Of a DNA stretch of 20,947 nt, positions 16,101 through 20,947 are shown piece by piece. The position numbers were made by a program, and so were the translations under genes. The stretch comes from Plakobranchus ocellatus (taxonomy: Eukaryota; Mollusca; Gastropoda; Plakobranchidae). The notes under the pieces were generated by a model, which had not been told where the DNA came from, searched no databases, and worked only from the letters and a program-made list of their open reading frames with translations. The stretch is taken from positions 895,747 to 916,693 of the forward strand of contig BLXT01002187.1 in NCBI GenBank assembly GCA_019648995.1, given 5' to 3'. How positions within the stretch are numbered: the stretch's first letter is position 1; the number at the start of each line of letters is the position of its first letter.

Positions 16101-18842
16101 ATGTCTTCCTAAATGATTTTAATCACCTTCACAAAGTCATTTTGACTAATAGCTTCATAGAGTTGGAATTGATTTTCAAGTATGTGTCAATTCTCAGAAC
16201 TCCTAGTCCTGCTGAAATCTAAACCTATTGTTAATAATTTCTTTCTAGAAAATGAAAATGATCTGGTAGCTGAAGCAATGGAGAGTGCAGCAGTAATCTC
16301 ACCGCATCTGACAAACAAGAGCAACAAAATCTTACAAGAAGAAGGAGATCAGATAGAATCAAATAAAGGGGAGTCACAGATACCCACAACTAGTTTTGCC
16401 ACAGGCACAGAGAGTGGAAAAGTCTTTTTCAAAGGTATTTTTGTTATGCTATGCCTTTTTTTTTTTTTTTTAATAGATGAGCTTTTGCCAAAAGGTAGGC
16501 CACAAGTTGTTGCACTGAGGTTTGAAGATGAAGTTTCAGGTAGATAACTTGCTATGGCATTTTTGAAGTAACCTACATCTACATAAAGCAAAACTAGAGT
16601 TCACAGAGCAAGAAAGACATACTTTAATAAAATGGACACCATTGTACGCATGAAAAATTTTAAGCAAGCTATGATGACATAGTTTTAGAAATTGAGTAAA
16701 GAAATGAATAGAGATTGCTTTTTAGGCAGGTTTATTTTAAAGATACAATTAATTAAGAATTTTGGAAAGGCAGCCAAAAAGAGGTACATTTTTTATGTTG
16801 AGGCAACTTGAATCTTGTTTCTGCTTAGATCTAGCCTTGGCTGATGGATGTGGATTATACTAGGGGCAATGAGGAGGAAAGGGCCTAGTTGCTGATTTTA
16901 TTTAGCAGCTGATTGACATTGTCATTTGATGAAATTCTAATGATCTAAGACTCACACGTGGAGTGACAAGGTCAATTTTAGTGGCAATCTGTTAAATTTC
17001 TTATCAGTCTGGGGGTGTTTTTGGTATAACCGGATGGTAATTAATTTGAAAAATCATTGTAAAAAGTGAAAAGTGAAAGAGTTCTACAAAACACTAATAG
17101 CTATAGACACATGAGGGAATGAACCCAGAAAACAGAGTAGCTCAATGAGTTATGAACTTTGAGGAATCCATGTTTGATCTAATCTTGTTCAACTGTCCCA
17201 TTTTTAAGCTAAGTTTTTTTCTAAAAGTTTTCTGTCGGAAGTGACTGAAAGGCTCAAGGTTTAATATTGCCTCAGGACTTTGGACAGAGTAAAACTTCTG
17301 TATAAAGAACCTTTTCTTTCCTATTATAGATTCATCTAGAAAAGTAAAGGAAAATGAATGTTTTTTTTTTTTTTATTGTTCTTTATCTTCTTTTGTTGAT
17401 TTTTCAGAGGTCAAAGAAAGCACCATAAAGCTAGCAGATGAGGATTTAAATGGTGATGACATAGAAGATGTTGCTGAAGAGGGAAAAAAATCCAAAACTT
17501 TTTCAATTAATTTGAAGAGAATGGGCTCACTATCTACACAGTTAAGAAAAGTGTGTGGTCAACTTTTTATTTTTCCTTGACATTGTTGTTTGTATGCCAG
17601 CAAAACCAATTAAACATTTGACTAAACTATTTATTTATAAATTTGTTATACCAAGTTCATTGTTATCATTTATATCATGCTGGTTTAATTTGACCAGTTT
17701 TGTGCGATGTGCTTAGTTACTTTTTAGGCGTACTTGTGTGCGAAAATTGGTTTTAAACTTATTATCTTGTGATTTTGTTCATTCCAGTCTCCATTATCAG
17801 TTCCTAAACTTCCTCGAACAAGGAAGAGATGTGAAATATGCTCAGAGGTAATCCTGGGAGAGAATAATTTTAAAGGTAACGAATTCAAAAGCTGTTTTTT
17901 TTTTAGCCATTTTTTCCCCTTTATTTTAATCCCAAATTTTTGTATGCATGTAGTTGTGCAAGTTTACTGTCTAGTGTCTAGTTTTTTAAGCATTTATATT
18001 CTACATTTTTATTTGTAATGGTGCCTCTCTTAGACTTTTATGAAATAGCTGAAATCCAATATTATTCATTCGTTTTTTAATTAGTGTCAGTATCCATATT
18101 TTGGATACGCATCTGACTTTAAGATGTTATCGTGAAAAATAATTTAAGAATTATCGTATCACTAAAATTTGGTAGCATTGGTTTTATATATCTGATTTCA
18201 TGTTGTTTTTTTTTTTTTTAAGACTACCGCACTTTGGTAACTAGGTACTCTGAAGAGACAAGTAGTTCAGCAATTCATGGCGTATATGGTAGAGAAGTTT
18301 ACAAGAGATCTTGAAAGCAGTGTCCCCTACAAAAGTTTTCACACTCCTCAACAAAAATATACTTAAATTTAATGATATATCGAATATACATTTCTAATTT
18401 ATTCAACATTCAACCATGAGCAAAGCCATATGGCTTAAGTTCAGGAAAGGGAAACAAAAGAACTCTACCTTTAAAACAGTTTGAACAAGTGTTTAATTTC
18501 ATTGGATTTTTTTTTCCTTGAGAAGAAGAAAGCATAAATTGGATGCTAGTTATTTTGTAGAGAACTGAGCTTTCAGATTTTTTTGTTTGTTTGTTTTAAA
18601 TCTATCTTCGGTGCTTTTTGCAATGTATGCATATCATCAGGGTAGTTCCTGATCAAAAATTGTTAAAAAGATATCAAATGTATCTGCATACAGTTTATAC
18701 TTTTCTGTCATAATTTTTCAGCTCATATGTATAAGCATACTGGTGTAAAACCTTTCCAGTGTAATTTGTGCCTTAAAAGGTTTACCAATGTCAAGGGATT
18801 GCGACTGCATTCTAGGAAACATACAGGCCACAGGCCATTTCT
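1024..18842 (+). CDS. Split gene: integrase-derived multi-zinc-finger protein (3' partial, 14 exons)
   Basis: Overall gene model; the span includes introns. Seen: 14 open segments flanked by AG acceptors and GT donors, with matching codon phase at every join, giving about 768 codons. Domain order is: linker (about residues 1-45), end of a gypsy-type integrase core (about 46-108), basic/acidic linker (about 109-255), H2C2 zinc-binding domain A (about 256-402), H2C2 domain B (about 403-551), acidic linker (about 552-710), C2H2 fingers (about 715-768). Known of the family: GIN1- and KRBA2-type proteins are host genes derived from Ty3/gypsy integrases, whose N-terminal H2C2 domain binds zinc. Inferred: nuclear, DNA- or chromatin-binding, and not an active integrase, because no catalytic D,D-35-E core is visible. 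The 3' end leaves the window at a consensus donor. Whether the first exon and the integrase-end exons belong to the same transcript as the H2C2 exons rests on phase and strand only; they could be the tail of an adjacent paralogue. Confidence 0.65.
1158..1976. other. Intron 1, nothing conserved
   Basis: Holds a G run near 1401-1410 and a 27-base T run at 1445-1471. A short open stretch after CCAAAG at 1479 (ADDEKKKRLAQGKHQ) looks like a basic exon, but its exit phase does not fit exon 2. No integrase core residues were found. Confidence 0.5.
1445..1471 (+). repeat. Poly-T tract
   Basis: About 27 consecutive T, not followed by a recognisable retrotransposon; the length may be inexact in the assembly. 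Confidence 0.9.
1977..2130 (+). CDS. Exon 2: C-terminal end of gypsy-type integrase core
   Basis: A clear acceptor (TTTCCACCTCACTTTCAG) precedes and GTGAGG follows. The translation has the pattern that closes the rve core of Ty3/gypsy integrases and GIN1/KRBA2-like host proteins: a DW..LD block, an LRNT helix (where the family has FA(Y/L)RT), then EFTPAYLLMGR, matching the usual T.FTP..L..GR. The catalytic Asp-Asp-Glu residues would lie upstream and were not found. The arginine of GR is completed by the next exon, which continues EPNFP as in gypsy integrases (GREP..P). The integrase identity is firm; whether it is functional is unknown. Confidence 0.8.
2402..2751 (+). CDS. Exon 3: end of integrase fold plus charged linker
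   Basis: Acceptor TATCAAG and donor GTAAGA flank it. Phase 2 in and phase 1 out fit both neighbours. It begins by completing the GREP motif, then reads PGTILPPKP and a predicted helical stretch (ISLNLEQIYQAVDETMAIY), followed by a basic and acidic linker (KAVRKSRKPVRF, then EQDEKREKLDK). This is the position where gypsy integrases carry their C-terminal region, but I recognise no chromodomain or GPY/F motif. It is the longest exon of the chain at 350 nt. Confidence 0.8.
2752..3802. other. Intron 3, no gene seen
   Basis: AT-rich with T and A runs, including a self-complementary A9/T9 block near 3420-3440. No supported coding or mobile element. Confidence 0.5.
3803..3930 (+). CDS. Exon 4: basic-acidic linker
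   Basis: A long T tract and AAGCAG precede and GTAAAA follows. Phase 1 in, phase 0 out. It reads a basic start (QFKKRNLES, LYKKKENI) and an acidic end (ADDEEDIFEK). The alternation of basic and acidic patches suggests a flexible region, possibly with a nuclear localisation signal; this is inference. No domain is recognised. Confidence 0.7.
4082..4130 (+). repeat. Short direct repeats around CTTAAGTC
   Basis: Three related 9-11-mers at 17-19 base spacing: GCTTAAGTCGA, GCTTAAGTCAA and TTCAAGTCGAT. Function unknown; they lie at the border of the less AT-rich segment. Confidence 0.5.
4365..4387 (+). repeat. (TG)n microsatellite
   Basis: About 11 perfect TG units. Confidence 0.95.
4536..4558 (+). 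repeat. CT-rich microsatellite
   Basis: Interrupted (TC)n with TTTC and TGTC interruptions. Confidence 0.85.
4617..4635 (+). repeat. (TG)n microsatellite
   Basis: About nine TG units, second such tract within 300 bases. Confidence 0.95.
5289..5318 (+). repeat. (TA)(TG)n followed by a G run
   Basis: TA/TG dinucleotides run into about ten G; low-complexity. Confidence 0.9.
5687..5830 (+). repeat. Degenerate 24-bp minisatellite, 5-6 units
   Basis: Units start at 5711, 5735, 5759, 5783 and 5807, with a weaker one at 5687. The shared core is AGCCTTCTGGGC followed by an AAT/ACTTCT-like half. Exactly 24-bp spacing means one frame reads an 8-residue repeat (STAFWANH, LINFWANT, SVAFWAYL, SKASWINT). 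It lacks splice context or homology, so I treat it as a minisatellite, not a gene. Confidence 0.8.
6111..6175 (+). other. Possible alternative exon upstream of H2C2 domain A
   Basis: Acceptor CATTTTTCAG, donor GTAGTA; 65 nt, open, phase 0 in and phase 2 out. It reads SFKKLPDELLKKAKSASAASL. Phase fits exon 4 upstream and the second acceptor of exon 5 (exon starting at 6822) downstream. It is not needed by the main model. Confidence 0.25.
6636..6724 (+). mobile_element. Possible short reverse-transcriptase fragment
   Basis: An open stretch reads GKADGLQRVILNLKAFTTKI. It resembles the RVILNLK.FN block found in DIRS-like and some LTR retrotransposon reverse transcriptases. Only about 30 residues match and no other domain is nearby, so this is tentative. 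Confidence 0.25.
6799..7030 (+). CDS. Exon 5: H2C2 domain A, N-terminal half
   Basis: Acceptor TATATCTGACAG gives phase 0, matching exon 4. The exon is exactly 232 nt, the same length as exon 7. The translation has the lead-in typical of GIN1/KRBA2-like proteins: YKAEGNYP, then a basic helix (AAFKRNVRRVAETF), a beta strand with VYENGLLLYKGKQGG, then TTEERLAKMSEAH, whose His is the first zinc ligand. The donor after AATG is GTTTGT, a weaker consensus, but it alone gives the correct phase 1. A competing donor GTTAAG at 7021 gives phase 0 and would break the frame of exon 6. A second acceptor at 6820-6821 is possible (see findings). Confidence 0.8.
7031..7571. other. Intron 5 (inside H2C2 domain A), nothing seen
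   Basis: AT-rich; no repeats or exons that I can support. Confidence 0.5.
7572..7780 (+). CDS. Exon 6: H2C2 domain A, C-terminal half
   Basis: Acceptor TTTCCACAG, donor GTAAAA, phase 1 in and phase 0 out. It completes the zinc site: His-x5-His (AHVKNGDH across the junction), 30 residues, then Cys-x2-Cys in SACPGC. The family signature LYWKGMHTDVKAFVSAC corresponds to the usual FYWPGM..DV..FV..C..C. After the domain comes a strongly basic stretch (ETKKKRKMQIKQLRWFK) and an acidic tail (SDSEGDSDAE). All four metal ligands are present, so the domain probably still binds zinc. Confidence 0.88.
7841..7917 (-). repeat. tRNA-like promoter remnant (SINE head or pseudo-tRNA)
   Basis: On the minus strand a B-box-like GGTTCAAATC (complement of 7851-7860) lies about 32 bases after an A-box-like TAGCCAACTTG (complement of 7893-7903). 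Between them is a perfect 5-bp stem with a 7-base loop (CCCCG..CGGGG, 7874-7890). T-stem and acceptor pairing are poor and the loop lacks the usual U33, so it is not a functional tRNA; a degenerate SINE is likelier. Confidence 0.35.
8037..8120 (+). repeat. Degenerate AGT/AGC/AAC triplet-repeat tract
   Basis: TAG, CAG and CAA triplets (8037-8073), a partly complementary GTTGCTGTTGC block, then CTAGTAGCAGCAGCAG (8104-8119). The CAGCAAC and GTTGCTG parts could pair as a hairpin. Confidence 0.8.
9563..9780 (+). mobile_element. Possible solo LTR (218 bp)
   Basis: It starts TGTAG and ends CTACA, a 5-bp perfect terminal inverted repeat of the retroviral/gypsy TG..CA type. Inside, in the right order, are TATAAA (9585-9590) and AATAAA (9713-9718). 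The size fits short gypsy LTRs. Flanks CCTAA and CAAAA do not form a clean target duplication, and no primer-binding site or internal domain adjoins it. Confidence 0.35.
9979..10320 (+). repeat. Diverged repeat, copy 1
   Basis: Shares ordered blocks with 15818-16085: CAATTTTTCTTTT, GTTAATCTAG, TTCTG(C/T)ATTTTTATCTA and GGTAGGCAT. Both copies sit in introns a few hundred bases upstream of an exon. Confidence 0.5.
10503..10734 (+). CDS. Exon 7: H2C2 domain B, N-terminal half
   Basis: The acceptor is CTTGATAG after T runs; a TAG lies in frame at 10500-10502, so the exon cannot extend upstream. Donor GTGAGA. Phase 0 in and phase 1 out, and 232 nt, exactly like exon 5. It reads LWMFIKRGVTPDTL, then a basic helix (RSELLMFRKRAKSF), KIEKGVLYYCP, a lysine-rich loop (GKKKARKVLRT), and EKEKQELIKKTH with the first zinc-ligand His. 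The family likeness to exon 5 is clear in layout (basic helix, EKG-VLYY strand, TE-rich helix ending in H), but identity is low. Confidence 0.85.
10735..12069. other. Intron 7 (inside H2C2 domain B), no gene
   Basis: Begins with the three-unit repeat; the rest is AT-rich with no supported exon. An open stretch at 10934-11131 has no splice or homology support. Confidence 0.5.
10756..10847 (+). repeat. Three ~30-bp tandem units
   Basis: Units at 10756-10786, 10787-10816 and 10817-10847 share AATTTAATTTAAA followed by an ATAT..TG tail. It lies just after the donor of exon 7. Confidence 0.75.
12070..12284 (+). CDS. Exon 8: H2C2 domain B, C-terminal half
   Basis: Acceptor TTTGTTCCAG, donor GTCAGT, phase 1 in and phase 0 out. 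Across the junction the site is His-x6-His (THLGPGGDH), then 29 residues, then Cys-x2-Cys within QCCQCQ. VFWYGMSSDVENFVSQC matches the family FYWPGM..DV..FV..C block. It shares GDHL with exon 6. An acceptor six bases further in (AG at 12074-12075) keeps the frame and gives His-x4-His; the outer one gives the spacing more usual in gypsy integrases. The tail is acidic and polar (KPSEESDRQET, EEKVKLFQDYF). Confidence 0.88.
12285..12823. other. Intron 8, nothing notable
   Basis: AT-rich; one short direct duplication of ACTGTCAGTA near 12675-12695. Confidence 0.5.
12824..12872 (+). CDS. Exon 9: short linker exon
   Basis: Acceptor TTGTTTCAATAG, donor GTGAGA; 49 nt, phase 0 in and phase 1 out. It reads DIIPKQENLDLLFPKK. 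Support comes from two good splice signals and matching phase. No domain. The next intron is about 3.4 kb and carries a dead LINE. Confidence 0.65.
13140..13197 (+). repeat. Inverted repeat (13-bp stem, one bulge)
   Basis: CACATAAAAGCTC (13140-13152) pairs with GAGCTTTTTATGTG (13184-13197), leaving one bulged T and a 31-base loop. It sits just upstream of the LINE remnant. Confidence 0.7.
13200..15515 (+). mobile_element. Decayed non-LTR retrotransposon (RTE-like LINE)
   Basis: Fragments in the order endonuclease, reverse transcriptase, C-terminal region, spread over shifting frames with many stops. Seen: the SDH endonuclease motif at 13510-13518; KATGPDNI near 14180; SGSIPEDLCTSVFMVLPK at 14281-14334; QFGFEPDK at about 14456; RIEGEHSDFKSIKR at about 14691; NVKKTECMVIS at 14890; FKFLGYLITSDGRCK at about 14991; RRMMRISWTE at about 15190; a final region with ESLYSWAIG and EWRDIIAYVCSR near 15400-15508. 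The place of the catalytic YADD box reads SYHN (14821-14832), preceded by an apparent deletion. Long dead. RTE/BovB clade is my best reading from the C-terminal motifs. It lies inside intron 9 in sense orientation; ends are not precisely defined. Confidence 0.85.
15516..16248. other. Rest of intron 9 after the LINE
   Basis: May include the LINE 3' untranslated tail (to about 15800), then the second copy of the diverged duplicated segment. No exon before 16249. Confidence 0.45.
15818..16085 (+). repeat. Diverged repeat, copy 2
   Basis: Partner of 9979-10320 (shared blocks listed there). Confidence 0.5.
16249..16434 (+). CDS. Exon 10: acidic/polar linker
   Basis: Acceptor ATTTCTTTCTAG, donor GTATTT; 186 nt, phase 1 in and out. 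It reads ENENDLVAEAMESAA, then NKSNKILQEEGDQIES and TGTESGKVFFK. Glu/Asp/Ser-rich composition fits a disordered linker between the H2C2 domains and the C2H2 fingers. No motif recognised. Confidence 0.72.
16477..16539 (+). CDS. Exon 11: short linker exon
   Basis: A T run then TAATAG precedes; GTAGAT follows TTTCAG. 63 nt, symmetric phase 1-1. It reads DELLPKGRPQVVALRFEDEV. A nearer donor at 16495 (AAAG|GTAGGC) has the same phase and would give an 18-nt exon; both keep frame. The intron from exon 10 is only 42 nt and in frame, so the two exons read through as one open frame with a hydrophobic poly-Phe stretch; retention is possible but less likely. Confidence 0.62.
16540..17407. other. Intron 11, nothing supported
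   Basis: AT-rich. An A-box-like TAGCTCAATGAG at 17138 has no convincing partner. Confidence 0.5.
17408..17550 (+). CDS. Exon 12: acidic linker
   Basis: Acceptor TTGTTGATTTTTCAG, donor GTGTGT; phase 1 in, phase 0 out. It reads EVKESTIKLADEDLNGDDIE, then VAEEGKKSKTFSINLKRMGS and LSTQLRK. The acidic first half and basic second half are typical of disordered regions before DNA-binding fingers. No conserved domain is seen. Confidence 0.75.
17788..17875 (+). CDS. Exon 13: first half of C2H2 finger 1
   Basis: Acceptor TTTTGTTCATTCCAG, donor GTAACG; phase 0 in, phase 1 out. It reads SPLSVPKLPRTRKR, then CEICSEVILGENNFK. The Cys-x2-Cys pair is the first half of a C2H2 finger. Joined directly to exon 14 it gives exactly C-x2-C-x12-H-x3-H, with Ile and Phe at the two hydrophobic core positions. 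That exact fit chooses both this donor and the skipping of the candidate exon at 18223. The basic KLPRTRKR just before could be a nuclear localisation signal (inference). Confidence 0.82.
17876..18721. other. Intron 13, with one candidate cassette exon
   Basis: AT-rich with T tracts; its only supported content is the 66-nt open segment at 18223-18288. Confidence 0.5.
18223..18288 (+). other. Candidate cassette exon (66 nt, symmetric phase 1-1)
   Basis: A T-rich tract and TAAG precede; GTAGAG follows. It has no stop in the relevant frame and is exactly 22 codons, so inclusion preserves the reading frame. Included, it would insert DYRTLVTRYSEETSSS plus AIHGVY inside C2H2 finger 1, stretching the Cys-to-His gap from 12 to 34 residues and abolishing a normal finger. 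It may be a real alternative exon or a chance open stretch. Confidence 0.35.
18722..18842 (+). CDS. Exon 14: rest of C2H2 finger 1 and complete finger 2
   Basis: Acceptor CATAATTTTTCAG; phase 1 in. It supplies HMYKH of finger 1, a TGVKPF linker (TGEKPF type), finger 2 as C-x2-C-x3-F-x5-L-x2-H-x3-H (CNLC..RF.....L..HSRKH), and a second linker TGHRPF. The end is a perfect donor, CT|GTAAGT, in phase 2, so the next residue is Leu whichever base follows, and a third finger is expected beyond. If not spliced, TAA at 18844-18846 would end the protein right after TGHRPFL, which would be an odd place to stop. No continuation with a Cys-x2-Cys was found before the window ends. Confidence 0.88.
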
Positions 18843-20947
18843 GTAAGTTAATGGTACAGTTACATGAAAGTGAGGGGATGGATGGATATAAAAGTGTGTA
18901 GTAATGTGCTTTTTTTTTCTTCTCAAATGAATAAAAATCAAAGTGATTGGTCAATGAACATCAACCATGACAATAGGTGGGTTGTTATAATTGTTTGATA
19001 GAATATTTTAAGACCACTCATATAGCTTGATACAGCATTCTAGGAACTTTATAATGCAGAAAAATGATTCCAGATTTTTTAATTCTATGTGAAGTGTTGA
19101 AAATTGTTGTATATAATGTGAAAGAAAGACAATTTTTAAGACATCTGATTAACCAGGACTTATCAGAAAGCATATACTAGCTACACAAACTGAATTTTTA
19201 ATGGGCAGGAGGCAAGGACTACTGCACAAAGGACACGCAAGAACAAAATCTTTGCTTTGCTAGCAGAGGCCACATATTTTAGCAAATGCAAAGTGCAGAC
19301 CTAGGCCTAGATCTAGTAGAGAATCAGTATTAGGCCTATTAGGCTACTTTAAAAAAAAATTTATTAGATCTAGTGACCGTAAAGGATCAAAATACCTAGG
19401 GGAAAGATCAAAATGCAGTAGTTATTGCGCTCAAAATACAAATACGAAGAAGAAGAAAAACAAGCGAGAGTGTGAGAGAGATTCACCCGACACTTCAAAC
19501 TACTTATGCAAAGATTATTAATTATGGAAAAACTCAAACAAATCTCATGCCCTTTAATCAGCAATGTAGGCTTATCATTACAAAAAATAGCACTGGGGAT
19601 CACAAATTTGTTGTAATAATTCCAGGAAATACTGAACTTGCTATATTTTCAAGCACCTGCTTCTCAGGAGAAAAGCCAGGGAAAAAAGATATCTTATTCT
19701 TCCTTTTTTAAGAAAAAAAATCAAAATGTTGAAATCCTTTACTTTTGACGAGAGGGTAGTTTTGATGTAGAAAGATATGAAGAGGAAAAGTTGAAAATGC
19801 TTAAGATGACGATATAGTGGATTTACAGGGTATTTCAGTTGCTTTTTTTTTTTTTGTTTTGTTTATCCACTGGCTGATATTTCTCAGAAATAAAAAAAAA
19901 CTCGGATGGATGTAATACAATACAGCTTTCATTCAGAGGAAGAGCGGTCACCCATTTCTGCTTCTTTAGGTCATCTTTCATATCTTGGTAATACACGACA
20001 AAATATTTGATTGGTCTAAGTTGCTTTCACATTTCACAACACCAAAGTTAGTAGGCATTTTGTTTAAAACTAATAGGCACACATTTAAAAAAATTGCAGT
20101 CTTTGATAGCTCAATAAAAATGATGGAGTAGGGATGTGAATTTCAACTGTACTTTGAGTTCCCTTGCATTTTAAACATCATGATTAAAATCAAAGTTCTA
20201 GATCTAGATCTAAATTTTTATATCTTAGATCTACAGCAGAAGCAATCAAAAAGTGCAGTGAGCACACAGACTGGCTATTTAAATCATAGATCTAGATGGT
20301 AGTTTTAAACTCCATTCAAACTAACATTATTTCACTAATGGTCAAGGAAAAATTTACTTCATCAATGATTTCAACAACCGACATGTAATTGGAAAATAAT
20401 CAATAGAATATATGGTAACAAACTAACATCACAGACATGATCTTCACTTTCAGTTTGAAAGAATAACAATCGATTTCCCAATTCAATAATAAAAAAGTCC
20501 TATGTTAAAAATAGTGCAGAATTTTTTTGCTTCTTGTTTCATAAATACACATATGAAATTCTCAATTAATACATTACAATTGGTTCTATTTCAAATTTGT
20601 GTTATATCTTCTAATTTCCTCGCAATACTTATGCGGAGTAGAAATATACCAGCAAATTGTCATTATGTCTGGTCTGAAAATAGATCTTTTACTGGTAAGG
20701 AAGCAAAAAACATCTGGTCTCTGCTAGCAAAGCCAAGATTTTGACCATGCACATCCTTTGTACAGTAATGCAGGAGGTTAAAATTTTGTTTGTTTTTTAT
20801 GTCCTTTGGAAAGCAACACCATGCACTAGATTTAATTAGGTAAATTTTGGACTGAACATCAAATATTTAAAAAATTTACAACTTTTATTGGTTTTTGTGC
20901 TGCATCTATGTATAGTGTGAAAGACATTTTTTTTTTCTTTGGGGGGG
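18843..20947. other. Intron 14 or 3' flank, no exon found
   Basis: No zinc-finger continuation was seen in any frame. Six copies of the palindrome TAGATCTA lie between 19308 and 20294, two overlapping at 20199-20212. The window ends in a T run followed by a G run. Confidence 0.5.

Noticed and set aside
17138..17180. A-box-like TAGCTCAATGAG with GTTTGATCT as a tRNA or SINE promoter
   Set aside because: Spacing is too short, B box is poor and no stems form.
18844..18846. TAA as the true stop of the gene
   Set aside because: It lies inside a perfect donor (CT|GTAAGT) and directly follows a TGHRPF linker, which normally leads into another finger. Kept only as a fallback.
19472..19711. Open frame containing GEKPGKK as a continuation of the C2H2 array
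   Set aside because: It lacks Cys-x2-Cys and His-x3-His pairs; the GEKP match is by chance.

Overview
This is an AT-rich, intron-rich animal nuclear sequence. No bacterial operon structure is visible. Short exons with GT..AG boundaries and pyrimidine-rich acceptors, a decayed non-LTR retrotransposon, microsatellites and a retroelement-derived host gene suggest an invertebrate. A mollusc, perhaps a heterobranch snail, is my guess from style and retroelement type; it is inference, not proof.

Almost everything coding lies on the + strand and fits one split gene. I could chain 14 exons by splice signals and reading phase: 1024-1157, 1977-2130, 2402-2751, 3803-3930, 6799-7030, 7572-7780, 10503-10734, 12070-12284, 12824-12872, 16249-16434, 16477-16539, 17408-17550, 17788-17875 and 18722-18842. 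Phases agree at all 13 joins and the chain is 2304 nt (about 768 codons). The 3' end runs out of the window, and the 5' end may too.

The predicted protein reads, in order: a linker; the C-terminal end of a Ty3/gypsy-type integrase core (GIN1/KRBA2-like); a charged linker; two tandem integrase-type H2C2 zinc-binding domains, each encoded by two exons; a long acidic/polar linker; and at least two classical C2H2 zinc fingers joined by a TGEKP-like linker. This looks like a domesticated retroelement integrase remodelled into a multi-zinc-finger, probably nucleic-acid-binding protein. The catalytic part of the integrase core is not visible. The two H2C2 domains come from exon pairs of the same phase pattern (first exons both exactly 232 nt), which points to duplication of an exon pair. 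A 66-nt frame-preserving candidate cassette exon lies between the two exons that build C2H2 finger 1 and would break that finger if included.

The introns hold: a 24-bp minisatellite (5687-5830), TG/CT microsatellites (4365-4635), a tRNA-like promoter remnant (7841-7917, minus), a triplet-repeat tract (8037-8120), a possible solo LTR (9563-9780), a ~30-bp triplicate (10756-10847), a hairpin (13140-13197), a decayed RTE-like LINE (about 13200-15515), and a pair of diverged intron segments that resemble each other (about 9979-10320 and 15818-16085). The last 2.1 kb shows no exon but is dense in the palindrome TAGATCTA.
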